Source: Qingrenia yutianensis
GTDB taxonomy: Bacteria; Bacillota; Clostridia; UMGS1810
NCBI RefSeq assembly: GCF_014385105.1
Contig: NZ_JACRTE010000020.1
Coordinates: 1 to 20,457, forward strand
Direction: 5' to 3'
Length of the DNA stretch: 20,457 nt
In this document: in pieces, positions 4,725 to 13,585 of the stretch
Layout of the letters: each line of letters starts with the position of its first letter
Numbering within the stretch: position 1 is the stretch's first letter
Position numbers and translations under genes: made by a program
The notes under the pieces: generated by a model
What the model was told of the DNA's origin: nothing
The model's database searches: none
What the model saw: only the letters and a program-made list of their open reading frames with translations

Positions 4725-7415
4725 ATGGCTAAAAAGAACAATTTGATTATAGAAATTGACGGCGACAGTAAGAAGCTTGAAAAAGCTTTATCAAAAGCCG
4801 GAAATGCTGCTAAAACCGCAGGCAAGGTTATAGGAGCGGGATTTGTTGCGGCAGGAGCGGCGATTGGGGCAATCGGCACAAAAGCGGTAAAGGCATACGC
4901 AGATTTTGAGCAGCTTGTCGGCGGTGTAGATACGCTTTTTAAGGACAGCAGTGCAAAGGTTCAGAAGTATGCCGATGACGCATATATGGCCGCAGGGCTT
5001 TCAGCAAATCAATATATGGATACCATAACGTCATTTTCAGCGTCGCTTCTGCAAAGCCTTGGAAATGACACCGAAAAAGCGGCGGAATACGGAAACCAAG
5101 CTGTTATAGATATGTCGGACAACGCCAACAAAATGGGTACTGATATGCAGAGCATACAAAACGCATATCAGGGTTTTGCAAAGCAGAATTACACAATGCT
5201 TGACAACTTAAAACTCGGTTACGGCGGTACAAAAGAGGAAATGCAAAGGCTTTTGCAGGACGCTGAAAAATTATCGGGTATAAAATACGACATTTCATCT
5301 TTTGCGGACATAACGCAGGCTATACACGTTATTCAAACCGAAATGGGAATAACGGGTACAACTGCCGAGGAGGCGGCGACGACAATTCAAGGTTCGCTCG
5401 GTATGGTAAAGGCAAGCTGGGAAAACCTTATGGTCGGGCTTGCTGACCCTAACGCGGATTTTGACAAGCTTTTTGATGACTTTTTGAAAAGCGTTGAAAC
5501 TCTCGGCGATAATTTGTCGCCGGTTATTGAACGTGTTTTAAATTCAATGTCTGAAACAATAAAGGAAAAAGCTCCGTTAATTGCAGAAAAAATTCCTGAA
5601 ATGACCGAAAAGATTTTACCCGGCTTGCTTGACGCGGCGGCGGAGCTTGCGTTTTCGCTTGCGGAAACCGCTCCCGAAACGTTTCAAAAGGTTGTAGATG
5701 CCATTGGTGATGTGCTTGACGGCATAGGCGGCAAACTTTCCGAGAAGTTTCCTGCGTTGAAAGGAATTTTTGAAAATCTTACTCCGATAGTTACAGGGCT
5801 TGCGGTGGCATTTGTAACACTTAAAACCGCAAGTGCAATATCGGGTGCGGTAAGTGCACTTACCACGGCGTGGACCGCATACAAAACGGCAAACGAGGGT
5901 GCAACGATAGCACAGTGGGCATTAAACGCGGCAATGAACGCTAACCCCGTAGGAATAGTTACAGCGCTGATTGCCGGACTTGTTACGGCTTTTGTTGTAC
6001 TTTGGAACAAGTCGGAGGCGTTCCGTAATTTTTGGACAGGCTTATGGGACGGAATAAAAAAGGCAGTTTCGGCAGCGATTGACTTTGTAAAAAACAACTG
6101 GAAGGATATTATCCTTTTTATTACAAATCCGATTGCCGGAGCGATAAAGCTTTTGTATAATCTCAACCCGAAATTCCGCGCCTGGGTAGATAACCTTATA
6201 TCACAGGTAAAAGCGTGGTTCGGGAATATGGTATCTGTCGGCAAAAACATAGTTGAGGGATTGTGGAAAGGCATTATCAATACAAAGGACTGGCTTCTAA
6301 ACAAAATAAAATCGTTTGCACATACCATTACGCAGGGCATAAAGGACTTTTTCGGCATACATTCGCCGTCGAAGGTTATGCGCGACGAGGTCGGCAAGAT
6401 GATTGCGCTCGGTATTGCCGAGGGCATTGAGGACAACCGCACCGAAGTTGAGAAAGTTTTGGACGAACTTAACCAAAACCTTCTTGACAGCGAAATTTTA
6501 TACAACAAAGAGAGCGAACGTCTTAAAAACAGCAAAAACGAGAGCGACAAGAAATATCTTGAAAAGTTGAAAGACACTGCCGAAACCGAGCGTAAAATTT
6601 ACGACGCACGGCAGAAAGACATTAAAAGTGCTCAAAAAGAAATTGTTGACCAATACAAGAAAATGGCGGAGGAGGTTTTTGATACCATTGAAGAGGTGGA
6701 AAAGGCGCAGGAGAGTATGGCAAAAAAGCTTAAAGGCTATGGCGCGCTTTACACCAAGAAAGACAGGGAAATCGGCATTGAATACACTTTTGATGAGAAA
6801 AAGGGAGTTTTAACAGGCAAAAAACAGTTTGAAGAAGTGTATGAATTAAACGATTTATCAAAGCAGACGGCGGATTTAAACAAATTTTCCGACAATCTTA
6901 CCAATTTAAAAGAAATAAAGAAAATGCCGAAAGAATTTTTTAACGTTATGCGCGATATGGGCGTTGACGAGGGCATTAAGTTTACAAACGCGCTTTTGGA
7001 ATTATCGGACGCCGATTTCGACAGTTATATTGCACAATGGACGGAAAAACAGTCGGCAAGCGAGGATATATCGAAAATTTTGTACCGCGATGAGGCGGAA
7101 GAAGCAATAAGCGCCGTGACGGACAAAATGTCGGAATTTAACTCGAAGTTTGAAGAGAACGGCGAGGAAAACGCGAAGAGCTGGGGCGAAGGGTTTATTG
7201 AAAAAATGAAAGAAATTATGCCGGATATTACCGACAGGATAAACGCCGCATTCAGCAGTATTGTTTTGACATCGGGACGTATGGCGGCGGTGTCCGGCAA
7301 CACGACATACACGGCGAACTACTACATACAGCCGTCGAGGGGCGAAAGCACACATCAGCAGATAAAAGCCATAAACGACGCGCAGAGCTACAACAAAATG
7401 CGAGGGGGTTACTAA
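4725..7415 (+). CDS. Tail tape measure protein
   Basis: At 896 residues this is by far the largest gene. AAGGTGG at 4711-4717 precedes ATG 4725. The N-terminal part has an Ala/Gly hydrophobic stretch (about 25-55) leading into ADFEQLVGGVDTLFKD and a Met/Gln-rich helical domain to about residue 240, typical of the PhageMin_Tail core. Residues about 355-480 contain long hydrophobic segments (NANPVGIVTALIAGLVTAFV), and HSPSKVMRDEVGKMIALGIA near 545 is the conserved motif of many Firmicute tape measures. A charged coiled-coil part follows (about 580-700). The protein sets tail length and is injected with DNA; by the usual rule of about 1.5 angstrom per residue the tail would be about 130 nm, an inference. 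Confidence 0.95.
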   Translation: MAKKNNLIIEIDGDSKKLEKALSKAGNAAKTAGKVIGAGFVAAGAAIGAIGTKAVKAYADFEQLVGGVDTLFKDSSAKVQKYADDAYMAAGLSANQYMDTITSFSASLLQSLGNDTEKAAEYGNQAVIDMSDNANKMGTDMQSIQNAYQGFAKQNYTMLDNLKLGYGGTKEEMQRLLQDAEKLSGIKYDISSFADITQAIHVIQTEMGITGTTAEEAATTIQGSLGMVKASWENLMVGLADPNADFDKLFDDFLKSVETLGDNLSPVIERVLNSMSETIKEKAPLIAEKIPEMTEKILPGLLDAAAELAFSLAETAPETFQKVVDAIGDVLDGIGGKLSEKFPALKGIFENLTPIVTGLAVAFVTLKTASAISGAVSALTTAWTAYKTANEGATIAQWALNAAMNANPVGIVTALIAGLVTAFVVLWNKSEAFRNFWTGLWDGIKKAVSAAIDFVKNNWKDIILFITNPIAGAIKLLYNLNPKFRAWVDNLISQVKAWFGNMVSVGKNIVEGLWKGIINTKDWLLNKIKSFAHTITQGIKDFFGIHSPSKVMRDEVGKMIALGIAEGIEDNRTEVEKVLDELNQNLLDSEILYNKESERLKNSKNESDKKYLEKLKDTAETERKIYDARQKDIKSAQKEIVDQYKKMAEEVFDTIEEVEKAQESMAKKLKGYGALYTKKDREIGIEYTFDEKKGVLTGKKQFEEVYELNDLSKQTADLNKFSDNLTNLKEIKKMPKEFFNVMRDMGVDEGIKFTNALLELSDADFDSYIAQWTEKQSASEDISKILYRDEAEEAISAVTDKMSEFNSKFEENGEENAKSWGEGFIEKMKEIMPDITDRINAAFSSIVLTSGRMAAVSGNTTYTANYYIQPSRGESTHQQIKAINDAQSYNKMRGGY

Positions 7416-8281
7416 TGCTTATTACACTAAAAAACGAGTTTGGGACGTTTGAAATCGGCGGAGGACAGCACAGGTGCGCGCACCTTACCGAGATAAGCGG
7501 TTTGGGAATTTCGGGAAAAGAGATAACGAGCGTTGTTTTTCCCTCGCAGGCAGGGCACACGGTTAAAAAATTCCGCGACACTGAACGCGTTATCACTATG
7601 TCGTTTGATTTTTACGGCGAGCCGTACACGGTTGAGCGGTTATACAAAATTTTGTACCGTCCTTTGGACATTTATTTCAACCGCGGTGACGGGACAAGAC
7701 GGAAAATTTCGGCATATATGAGTGAGGAGTGCGAAGTTGAAAATATCATTTTTCACAAGTGGCAGAAAATCGCTTTGCAGTTTATCTGCCCGAGCCCGTA
7801 TTTTAACGACGAGCGCGAAATTATAAAAAACATAGGCGGTTACAGGGACAATTTTCCCAACGCATACGAGGGCGCGGAGTGGAAAATTTCGCTCCCTGCC
7901 GTTGCTACCGAGCGCGTCACGAGAAGAAACATTTTAAACAGCGGGGATGTTATTGTTTATCCTGTTTTTACGATAAAAAACTACGGCGAAAATTCGCAGA
8001 GCGCTTCCCACACGGTGACCGTAAAAAACCACACTACGGGAAAATCAATAACCGTTACGGCGCAAATTTATTCATCCACGACGGTTATAATCGACGTTCC
8101 GAAGCGCAAAATCACGCGGAACGGCACGCTTATCACCGACAAGCTGAGCGACACGAGTATTTTATCCGAGATGTATCTTGCAATCGGCGAAAACGATATA
8201 GAAATTCTTACCAATGACGCAAACGACATTATAAGTATGGACATTAAATATACAAACAATTATGCGGCGGTGATTATATGA
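7415..8281 (+). CDS. Distal tail protein (Dit)
   Basis: A 288-residue protein with GAGGGGG at 7402-7408 and ATG 7415 overlapping the tape measure TAA by one base. It has the Siphovirus_tail (PF05709) pattern: FGTFEIGGGQ near the start, then a I-T-S-V-V-F-P-S-Q-A-G segment, YRPLDIYFNRGDGTRRKISA and a long beta-rich C-terminal half with CPSPYFND, the conserved C-P-x-P-Y-F segment of Dit proteins. Dit hexamers form the tail tip disc that joins the tube to the hub and receptor-binding proteins. Confidence 0.88.
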   Translation: MLITLKNEFGTFEIGGGQHRCAHLTEISGLGISGKEITSVVFPSQAGHTVKKFRDTERVITMSFDFYGEPYTVERLYKILYRPLDIYFNRGDGTRRKISAYMSEECEVENIIFHKWQKIALQFICPSPYFNDEREIIKNIGGYRDNFPNAYEGAEWKISLPAVATERVTRRNILNSGDVIVYPVFTIKNYGENSQSASHTVTVKNHTTGKSITVTAQIYSSTTVIIDVPKRKITRNGTLITDKLSDTSILSEMYLAIGENDIEILTNDANDIISMDIKYTNNYAAVII

Positions 8282-9243
8282 ACGACGTTATTTTTTACGA
8301 TTTTGACTTCAATCTTTTATACATTCTTCCCCCGTTTGCGCTTGACACGGGCTATGTTTCGGCGAACGCAACCGCCGAGTTTTGCGGCGACGGTTCGTTT
8401 GAGCTTGTTTTTGACGATGACGGTTTGAAAAGTGTTATCGAGGGCAAAAAAGACGAAGTTTTTGTGAAATGGGGCAAATTTGAAGGCTTTTTGACAGGCT
8501 TTAAGTGGGAAGAGAACAAAAGCACATTATTCGGAATGTCGCTTTCGGGACTTTTGCACAGGGTTGTTTTTCCGCCGGCAACTGCGCAGCAGACAAACAA
8601 CCGCACTGCGGAATATATTGTGCGCGATATGATTTCGCAAAACTGCACGTGGCTTAATCTTGGCGATGAGGCAGGTTTTACGGCAAAAGTGGAATTTCAA
8701 AGCGACAAATACCAGAGTGCGGACGTTTTTGTGAGCGACTGTTTAAAGCTTGACAACGGCGGTTTTGAGATTTATGCAGATTACGCAAACAAAAAATTTA
8801 TGTTCAGGTGTTTAAAACACACCGAAAACGAGCTTATTATAAGCGAAAATCTGTTAAACGCATATAACTTTGCAACGACGTACACAAACAAGGAGCTTGC
8901 GTTCGGCGGCTGGTATGAAGAAGAATACACAAACGGCGACGGCGAGGCGGCAAAACGGTGGAAATATATATCAACGGCAGAAAAAACGGGCATAAGAAAG
9001 ATTGACACGGTGCTTTCGTCAAACACCAAGGCGGAGGCGGAAAAGGAGCTGAAACGCTTAAATTCGCAGTATGATATTGAGGCGGAAACAAAAGATTTGA
9101 TTTTCGGCACGTCATACAAGCTCGGCGATATTGTGCGCTTGCAGTCGGGCGATGTGACGGTTAAAAAAGTGATTTCAAGCGTTGACATATGGCAGGAAGA
9201 AACCTACGGCGAAATGCCGAAATTTAATGATTTGGAGGAATGA
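8278..9243 (+). CDS. Tail hub / tail-associated protein, ReqiPepy6 Gp37-like
   Basis: A 321-residue protein whose ATG overlaps the Dit stop (ATGA, 8278-8281). The beginning, with a D-x-x-L and FDFNLLYILP, the GDGSFEL segment, EGFLTGFKWEENK and FGMSLSGLLHRVVFPP with a following NNRTAEYIVRDMI, follows the Gp37-like (PF14594) pattern that replaces the classical Tal hub in many Firmicute phages. A C-terminal EKELKRLNSQYDIEAETKD helix followed by YKLGDIVRLQSGDV is also typical of the hub barrel. It has no obvious lysin domain. Confidence 0.82.
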   Translation: MNDVIFYDFDFNLLYILPPFALDTGYVSANATAEFCGDGSFELVFDDDGLKSVIEGKKDEVFVKWGKFEGFLTGFKWEENKSTLFGMSLSGLLHRVVFPPATAQQTNNRTAEYIVRDMISQNCTWLNLGDEAGFTAKVEFQSDKYQSADVFVSDCLKLDNGGFEIYADYANKKFMFRCLKHTENELIISENLLNAYNFATTYTNKELAFGGWYEEEYTNGDGEAAKRWKYISTAEKTGIRKIDTVLSSNTKAEAEKELKRLNSQYDIEAETKDLIFGTSYKLGDIVRLQSGDVTVKKVISSVDIWQEETYGEMPKFNDLEE

Positions 9244-9244
9244 G

Positions 9245-10033
9245 ATGTCAAGCGGTATTTTTTATAATCAATCAGTTACGGCGAACGATTTGAATGAGAT
9301 TGCAACGGACCTCGGCGCGACCTCGTTTAACGGGTTCGGCACAGAAAAATTCGGTGCATCGGAGCTTAACAATATTACAAAGGATTTGGTCGGCAAGGGG
9401 TATTTGAACGTTAAAAACAAGTGCAAACCGACCGTTTCGGCAGACGGGAGCAAAATTATAGTTCAAAGCGGAATTGTTGTGTTTGAAAACGGCGCTAAAA
9501 AGGTGATTGAAAACACACTTGAAATATCTTTTGGTGTCGGGCGAAAATATTATTTTCTGAATGAAATTTCGAACGGTTTGTGTAGCCTTTGGTGGTCAAC
9601 CGTCGGCTATCCGTCCGAGGGCGACTATGTTCCGCTTTGCGAGGTAACGTCGGACGGCACGCTCATTGATAAACGTGTTTTTTCGGTTGCAAAAGTTAAT
9701 TTGGGTGCGGTTGAAAATAACAAAACACTGGATATGGAATATACGTTTGATATTTATAAAGGTAAGGCAATTTCCGGAACACTTCCTCTTGACTTTACCG
9801 GTTATAACGGGATTTTGGCAAGATATATTTGGCGAAGTGACAAGTGGGACTCGTTTTATGCGAAAGAAGATACATTTGTTACTATACCGGTTTCGGGGTG
9901 GTCCGAGGAATGTTTTTCTATGCAAAGCACAACGGTATTTTTTGAACGCACAGCAACAGGACTTAATTACCGCGGAGGAACGAGCTGGAGCAGTGGTCAT
10001 AACGATTTAAGACTTAAGATTACATTGTTTTAG
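9245..10033 (+). CDS. Tail fibre / baseplate protein
   Basis: A 262-residue protein. GGAGG at 9234-9238 is six bases from ATG 9245; the longer in-frame start at 9182 lies within the hub gene and is rejected. The N-terminus SSGIFYNQSVTANDLN is typical of baseplate proteins attached after the hub. The middle is beta-rich with KIIVQSGIVVFENGAKK, and the C-terminal part (about 165-262) is Trp/Tyr/Ser-rich and ends NDLRLKITLF, suggesting a carbohydrate-binding type tip. I do not recognise a specific named family. Confidence 0.7.
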   Translation: MSSGIFYNQSVTANDLNEIATDLGATSFNGFGTEKFGASELNNITKDLVGKGYLNVKNKCKPTVSADGSKIIVQSGIVVFENGAKKVIENTLEISFGVGRKYYFLNEISNGLCSLWWSTVGYPSEGDYVPLCEVTSDGTLIDKRVFSVAKVNLGAVENNKTLDMEYTFDIYKGKAISGTLPLDFTGYNGILARYIWRSDKWDSFYAKEDTFVTIPVSGWSEECFSMQSTTVFFERTATGLNYRGGTSWSSGHNDLRLKITLF

Positions 10034-10044
10034 GAGGTGCGAAA

Positions 10045-10359
10045 ATGGAATACAACTTAAAAATGATATGCGGAAACACACAGAATTTTACTGTGCAAAA
10101 CAACGACGGTGATTTTGAGGAAGGCGACAAAGTGACGTTTTCGGTAAAGAAAAACTATTCGGACGACACGTATTTGCTTAAAAAGGAAGTTACAGATTTT
10201 AACGGCAATTTGGCGGATATAAACATACTGCCGAGAGATACGGCGAATATCGAACCGGGGCAATATGTGTATGACATACAATTCAGCTCTTTTGACGGCA
10301 AAGTTAAAACAATTTTCAAGGGCGATTTTATTCTTGACTGGAGGGTTACGGATGAATAA
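10045..10359 (+). CDS. Small beta-sandwich baseplate protein
   Basis: A 104-residue protein with GGAGG at 10034-10038 and ATG 10045. The pattern of alternating strands, with GDFEEGDKVTFSVKKN, then PRDTANIEPGQYVYDIQF and GDFILDWRVTDE at the end, resembles the N-terminal Ig-like domain of phage upper-baseplate proteins. The GQYVYDIQ segment and the terminal GDFxL strand recur in such proteins in Firmicute phages. It overlaps the next gene by 8 bases. Function as a fibre adaptor is inferred from position. Confidence 0.6.
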   Translation: MEYNLKMICGNTQNFTVQNNDGDFEEGDKVTFSVKKNYSDDTYLLKKEVTDFNGNLADINILPRDTANIEPGQYVYDIQFSSFDGKVKTIFKGDFILDWRVTDE

Positions 10360-11308
10360 TTTGGGATTTACGCTGAAAGACACTACAAATCTTAAGTTTT
10401 CCGGTGCAACCGATTATGAAAAAGCAAAAAAGTACACCGATGAAGAAATTAAGATAAAATCCGTTTCGGTAAACGGCGAAAAGGTTGAGCCGGATAATAA
10501 TAAAAATGTTGACATTGACGGAAACACTATTGTATCGGAAAGTTATTTGAAAGGCAACGGCGCACCGACTTCATCGACACAGGCTGATTTTGTCGGGCAG
10601 ATGTATTTAGATACTGCAAATACAAAATTATATCAATGCGTGAGTATCACAACAAACGAAACTGACGGTACAAAATCATATAGTTGGATTAAGGTTATAA
10701 GGGGAAATGACCATGCTCCAATAAAGGGACTTTTTGATTGGGCAACTGAGGGTCCGGGTGTTGTGATGGCTGCGCCCGAATACGGAACAAGTATGATATC
10801 TATGCATTCAGCGGGAAAAAGGTATCCTCTTATGTCTATTTCAGCTGCCAAAAATGAAGAAATAGATGCAAGAAAACAAAGTTACAAACCAATCGTTCCG
10901 TCAAATCTCGATTATGCAGTACGCAGTGTTCGCCCCGTAACGGCCGCAACCGCACCGACAACACTTGCGGTTAACACATTGTATTCGATAAACAATACAT
11001 CAAGCACAAGTGTTGCGCTTACACTGCCTCAAGGACAGAACGGTGATTTTATTCAATATGATTTTGTCACAGGTACAACGGCACCGACGGTCACGATACA
11101 GTCAATATACGGTATGACGGAATTTGACTTTACACCTGAGGCAAACAAGATTTATTCGTTGTTTTTCGACTGGGGCATTATTGCGGTTGAAAACAGTGCA
11201 AATGTGTACGGCTGGCGCATATCCTACGCTGAATACGATTACACACCGAGTACCGCAGAAACAACGGGCAACGATACCGTTGTCAAAGCCAACGACGATG
11301 ATTTATAA
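10352..11308 (+). CDS. Tail fibre / receptor-binding-type protein
   Basis: A 318-residue protein, read from ATG 10352 with TGGAGGG at 10338-10344; the in-frame start at 10265 lies inside the previous gene. It begins with NNLGFTLKD, a charged helix EKAKKYTDEEIKIK, and has a segment GNGAPTSSTQADFVGQMYLD of the type found in collagen-less phage fibres before a Tyr/Trp domain boundary. The C-terminal half (about 190-318) is Thr/Ser/Val rich, with LPQGQNGDFIQYDFV, consistent with a beta-structured tip. It precedes the DGR-like protein and may be its attachment fibre (inference). Confidence 0.7.
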   Translation: MNNLGFTLKDTTNLKFSGATDYEKAKKYTDEEIKIKSVSVNGEKVEPDNNKNVDIDGNTIVSESYLKGNGAPTSSTQADFVGQMYLDTANTKLYQCVSITTNETDGTKSYSWIKVIRGNDHAPIKGLFDWATEGPGVVMAAPEYGTSMISMHSAGKRYPLMSISAAKNEEIDARKQSYKPIVPSNLDYAVRSVRPVTAATAPTTLAVNTLYSINNTSSTSVALTLPQGQNGDFIQYDFVTGTTAPTVTIQSIYGMTEFDFTPEANKIYSLFFDWGIIAVENSANVYGWRISYAEYDYTPSTAETTGNDTVVKANDDDL

Positions 11309-11320
11309 GGGGGTGCCGAT

Positions 11321-12751
11321 ATGATTTATGCAGATTATGCAAGACGTAAAATGCATAACGTTGTAAGGAAAAGAGTTAAGGAATACGGAGTGCGTTGGAA
11401 TGGCACGGCTTCTACTTTGTGCGATAGACTTGGAAACGCTGTGGGTCTTGTTGCAAATGCACACCGCGGAACTACGGATTATGTGCAAAATGATTTTGAT
11501 AGTATATATCCGTGGAGTGATATTAAGACGTGCAACATTGACGCTGACGGAAACGTCCTTGCGTATCTCGGAGAGCCGTCCTTTGAAAGGGATGGTACAA
11601 ATGGCGATGTGATGGTAGAAATACCCAAATTCTATTACAAACGAATTAAAACTGGTATTGAAGAGGAAATATGGATTTGTGGAACAAAGCTCCCCGGATA
11701 TGAGCTGCACCCTCTTTTCATCGACAATGGAAAAGAAGTCAGCAAAGTTTTTCATTCGGCATATAATGCAAGCTCATACATTGATGAAACCGACAACAAA
11801 GTTAAATTACAAAGTATTACGGGCGTTCAGCCGAGAGTGAGAACGACAAGAGCAAGCTTCCGCACATACGCCCGAAACAAAGGTGCTATATGGGGTATTG
11901 AGGATATTTCTTGTGTAGATGCGTTGCAGTTGCTTTATTTAGTGGAGTATGCAAATACTCACTCGCAGTCTGCCCTCGGCAACGGTGCTTCCAAGTTGTC
12001 TTTCACAGCAAATCATAAAGCCCTTGAAGAAACTACAAACGGAAACACAATCACCATTGCGTCTACTTACAAGAACATCTACAAGCTCGGGCAACGTATC
12101 GAAATAGGCACATCGTTGGGTGCAAATAACAAAACAACAACACCGAGAACGATAACGGCTATCATAACAGATGAGGAAACCGGGCAAACGACAATCACAT
12201 TTGATGGGGACCCAATTACTATTGCTGTCGGAAATATGATGTGGAATGTTGCTCCATTGAACGGCTCTTGCGATGCATTAAACGGTAAAAGCGGTTGGCT
12301 CGCCGGAGAAAACAATTACACAAACACATTTGCAGACGTGAATTACCGCGGCATTGAGGGCTTCCACGCAAAGCTATTCAGATTTATTGACGGCGTAAAT
12401 ATCAAAGACGGGGTCGTATATTATGCGAACAGCATAGCAGACTACGCAGACGGTGTTTATGACGGCAAATATAGAGCGGTCGGATATTCAAATGCAGAAA
12501 CAAGTGGTTATGTGTCCGCTTTCGGATATGATGAAAAAGCCCCGTGGGTAATGTTCCCGTCAGCAGCAGTTGGAAAGCCATCAACCTTTGTTCCCGATTA
12601 CTATTATCAGAACACAGGCGAATGCCTGCTCTTGCTCGGCGGTGCTTGGAGCTACGGTACTGGCGCCGGAGCGTTCTTATTTGACTGCCGCAACGCTTTC
12701 TCGTCCTCGTACTGTTTCTTCGGGTCACACCTTCTTGTCAAAAAGCCGTAA
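11321..12751 (+). CDS. Receptor-binding tail protein with C-type-lectin-like, DGR-type C-terminus
   Basis: A 476-residue protein with AAGGGGG just upstream of ATG 11321. Residues about 1-110 include WNGTASTLCDRLGNAVGL and VMVEIPKFYYKR. The C-terminal domain from about 340 has RGIEGFHAKLFRF, SAFGYDEKAPWVMFPS and DYYYQNTGE, then LLLLGGAWSYGTGAGAF and FGSHLLVKK at the end. The frame GG-x-W-x-x-G-x-x-AG-x-F ... FG-S-x-L is the pattern of C-type-lectin-fold variable proteins of gut-phage DGRs, in which a surface loop set is rewritten by reverse transcription. Codons 441-470 are poor in A and end mostly in T or C. No reverse transcriptase or template repeat is in the window. Confidence 0.75.
   Translation: MIYADYARRKMHNVVRKRVKEYGVRWNGTASTLCDRLGNAVGLVANAHRGTTDYVQNDFDSIYPWSDIKTCNIDADGNVLAYLGEPSFERDGTNGDVMVEIPKFYYKRIKTGIEEEIWICGTKLPGYELHPLFIDNGKEVSKVFHSAYNASSYIDETDNKVKLQSITGVQPRVRTTRASFRTYARNKGAIWGIEDISCVDALQLLYLVEYANTHSQSALGNGASKLSFTANHKALEETTNGNTITIASTYKNIYKLGQRIEIGTSLGANNKTTTPRTITAIITDEETGQTTITFDGDPITIAVGNMMWNVAPLNGSCDALNGKSGWLAGENNYTNTFADVNYRGIEGFHAKLFRFIDGVNIKDGVVYYANSIADYADGVYDGKYRAVGYSNAETSGYVSAFGYDEKAPWVMFPSAAVGKPSTFVPDYYYQNTGECLLLLGGAWSYGTGAGAFLFDCRNAFSSSYCFFGSHLLVKKP
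12638..12733 (+). other. Candidate DGR variable region (VR)
   Basis: Codons from 12638 encode GGAWSYGTGAGAF, then LFDCRNAFSSSYCFFGSHL. In the 90 bases 12641-12730 only 11 are A. DGRs mutate template adenines, so a VR is expected to have lost A at AAC/AAT codons and to keep their final C or T, as seen in AGC TAC, GAC TGC, TCC, TAC TGT TTC and CAC. Exact limits need the template repeat, which is not visible here. Confidence 0.55.
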
Positions 12752-12784
12752 GAATACTATAAAAAATAACGGAGGTATTTTAAA

Positions 12785-13081
12785 ATGGACAAAATGTATT
12801 TATTCAAAAACGAGAACGAAGTAACCGAATACGACGGTTCACCGCTTAGGTTTTACGTCGGAAAAAAGCTTATCAAGCAGATTTTTTCACCGACGGAGGA
12901 CGAATTAAAGGGTTTTGGTTATAAAAAACTTATTCCGGCGATTATGCCCGAATACGATGCGGAAACGCAGTATTTGAGCAAAAAATACGCTGACGGCGAG
13001 GATATAACCGAAACATACGAGGTTCGCGATATACCTGCGGAAACTGAAATAACTGAAGAAACTGAAGAAACGGAGGAGTGA
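12785..13081 (+). CDS. Small acidic tail protein
   Basis: A 98-residue protein with GGAGG at 12771-12775 and ATG 12785. It opens MDKMYLFKNENEVTEYDGSP and has a basic middle, a Y-G-x-x-x-L-I-P strand and an acidic tail of repeated T-E-E units (residues about 86-98). It resembles the small proteins that follow receptor-binding genes in Clostridia phages, but I do not recognise a domain. It is not the accessory (Avd-type) helical bundle of DGRs: it is too short in helix and beta-rich. A tail chaperone or clamp role is a guess. Confidence 0.6.
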   Translation: MDKMYLFKNENEVTEYDGSPLRFYVGKKLIKQIFSPTEDELKGFGYKKLIPAIMPEYDAETQYLSKKYADGEDITETYEVRDIPAETEITEETEETEE

Positions 13082-13084
13082 CAA

Positions 13085-13519
13085 ATGAAAGTATATTTTA
13101 ATTTATTCGTGTCTATTATGGGCGGAATTGCCGCCTACTTTTTGGGAGGCTTGACAATGGCAATTCAGGCGCTTTTAATTTTTATGACGGTTGACTACAT
13201 AACAGGGTTTATGGTTGCGTTTGTTTTTCAGAAATCACCGAAAAGCGATAGCGGAGGCTACAACAGTAAGGCAGGTTTTAGAGGATTGTGCAAAAAGGTT
13301 GCAATTTTGTTGCTTGTCGGCGCGGCGCACAGGCTTGATTTGGTTGTGGGTGTCGATTTTATCCGCGACAGTGTGATTTGCGGTTATTGCGCAAACGAGC
13401 TTATATCAATAATTGAAAATCTCGGTCTTATGGACGTGTATATTCCGCCCGTTATCAAAAAGGGAATTGACATTTTGCAGAAAAAAAGCAACGGTGATGA
13501 TGGCGCGGCGCAGGAGTGA
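13085..13519 (+). CDS. Holin, phage_holin_4_1 (TcdE/BhlA-like secretion-lysis) family
   Basis: A 144-residue membrane protein. GGAGG at 13072-13076 lies inside the end of the previous gene, and ATG 13085 follows its stop by three bases. Residues about 6-50 hold two hydrophobic segments around GGIAAYFLGGL and the motif LLIFMTVDYITGFM, diagnostic for this holin family (the F-M-x-x-D-Y-x-x-G signature). A further K-x-x-I-L-L-L-V-G-A-A helix (about 76-90) and a fourth near ICGYCANELISIIENLG follow, then a charged C-terminus. Holins open the membrane for the endolysin encoded next. Confidence 0.9.
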   Translation: MKVYFNLFVSIMGGIAAYFLGGLTMAIQALLIFMTVDYITGFMVAFVFQKSPKSDSGGYNSKAGFRGLCKKVAILLLVGAAHRLDLVVGVDFIRDSVICGYCANELISIIENLGLMDVYIPPVIKKGIDILQKKSNGDDGAAQE

Positions 13520-13539
13520 CGGGCATATGATGAATTGAC

Positions 13540-13562
13540 GGGACGATGTGGGCATCGTCCCC
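13540..13562. repeat. Palindromic element between holin and endolysin genes
   Basis: GGGACGATG at 13540-13548 and CATCGTCCC at 13553-13561 form a perfect 9-bp stem around TGGG, followed by CTACA. The shape and sequence resemble the short GGGGACGATG...CATCGTCCCC(TACA) palindromes scattered in Clostridia genomes. No T-run follows. Confidence 0.6.
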
Positions 13563-13585
13563 TACAAATAATGAGGTGATACAAA

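Noticed and set aside
5684..6577. Long minus-strand open frame (297 codons) inside the tape measure gene
   Set aside because: It is antisense to a well supported gene, has low-complexity Ser/Phe/Ile content and no binding site; it is a shadow.
12402..12728. Arg-rich minus-strand open frame over the candidate variable region
   Set aside because: It is the complement of the Y-rich codons of the receptor-binding gene, with no start site or family resemblance.
12785..13081. The gene after the DGR-like target as an Avd-type accessory protein
   Set aside because: It is only 98 residues, lacks the four-helix basic bundle pattern and ends in an acidic repeat.
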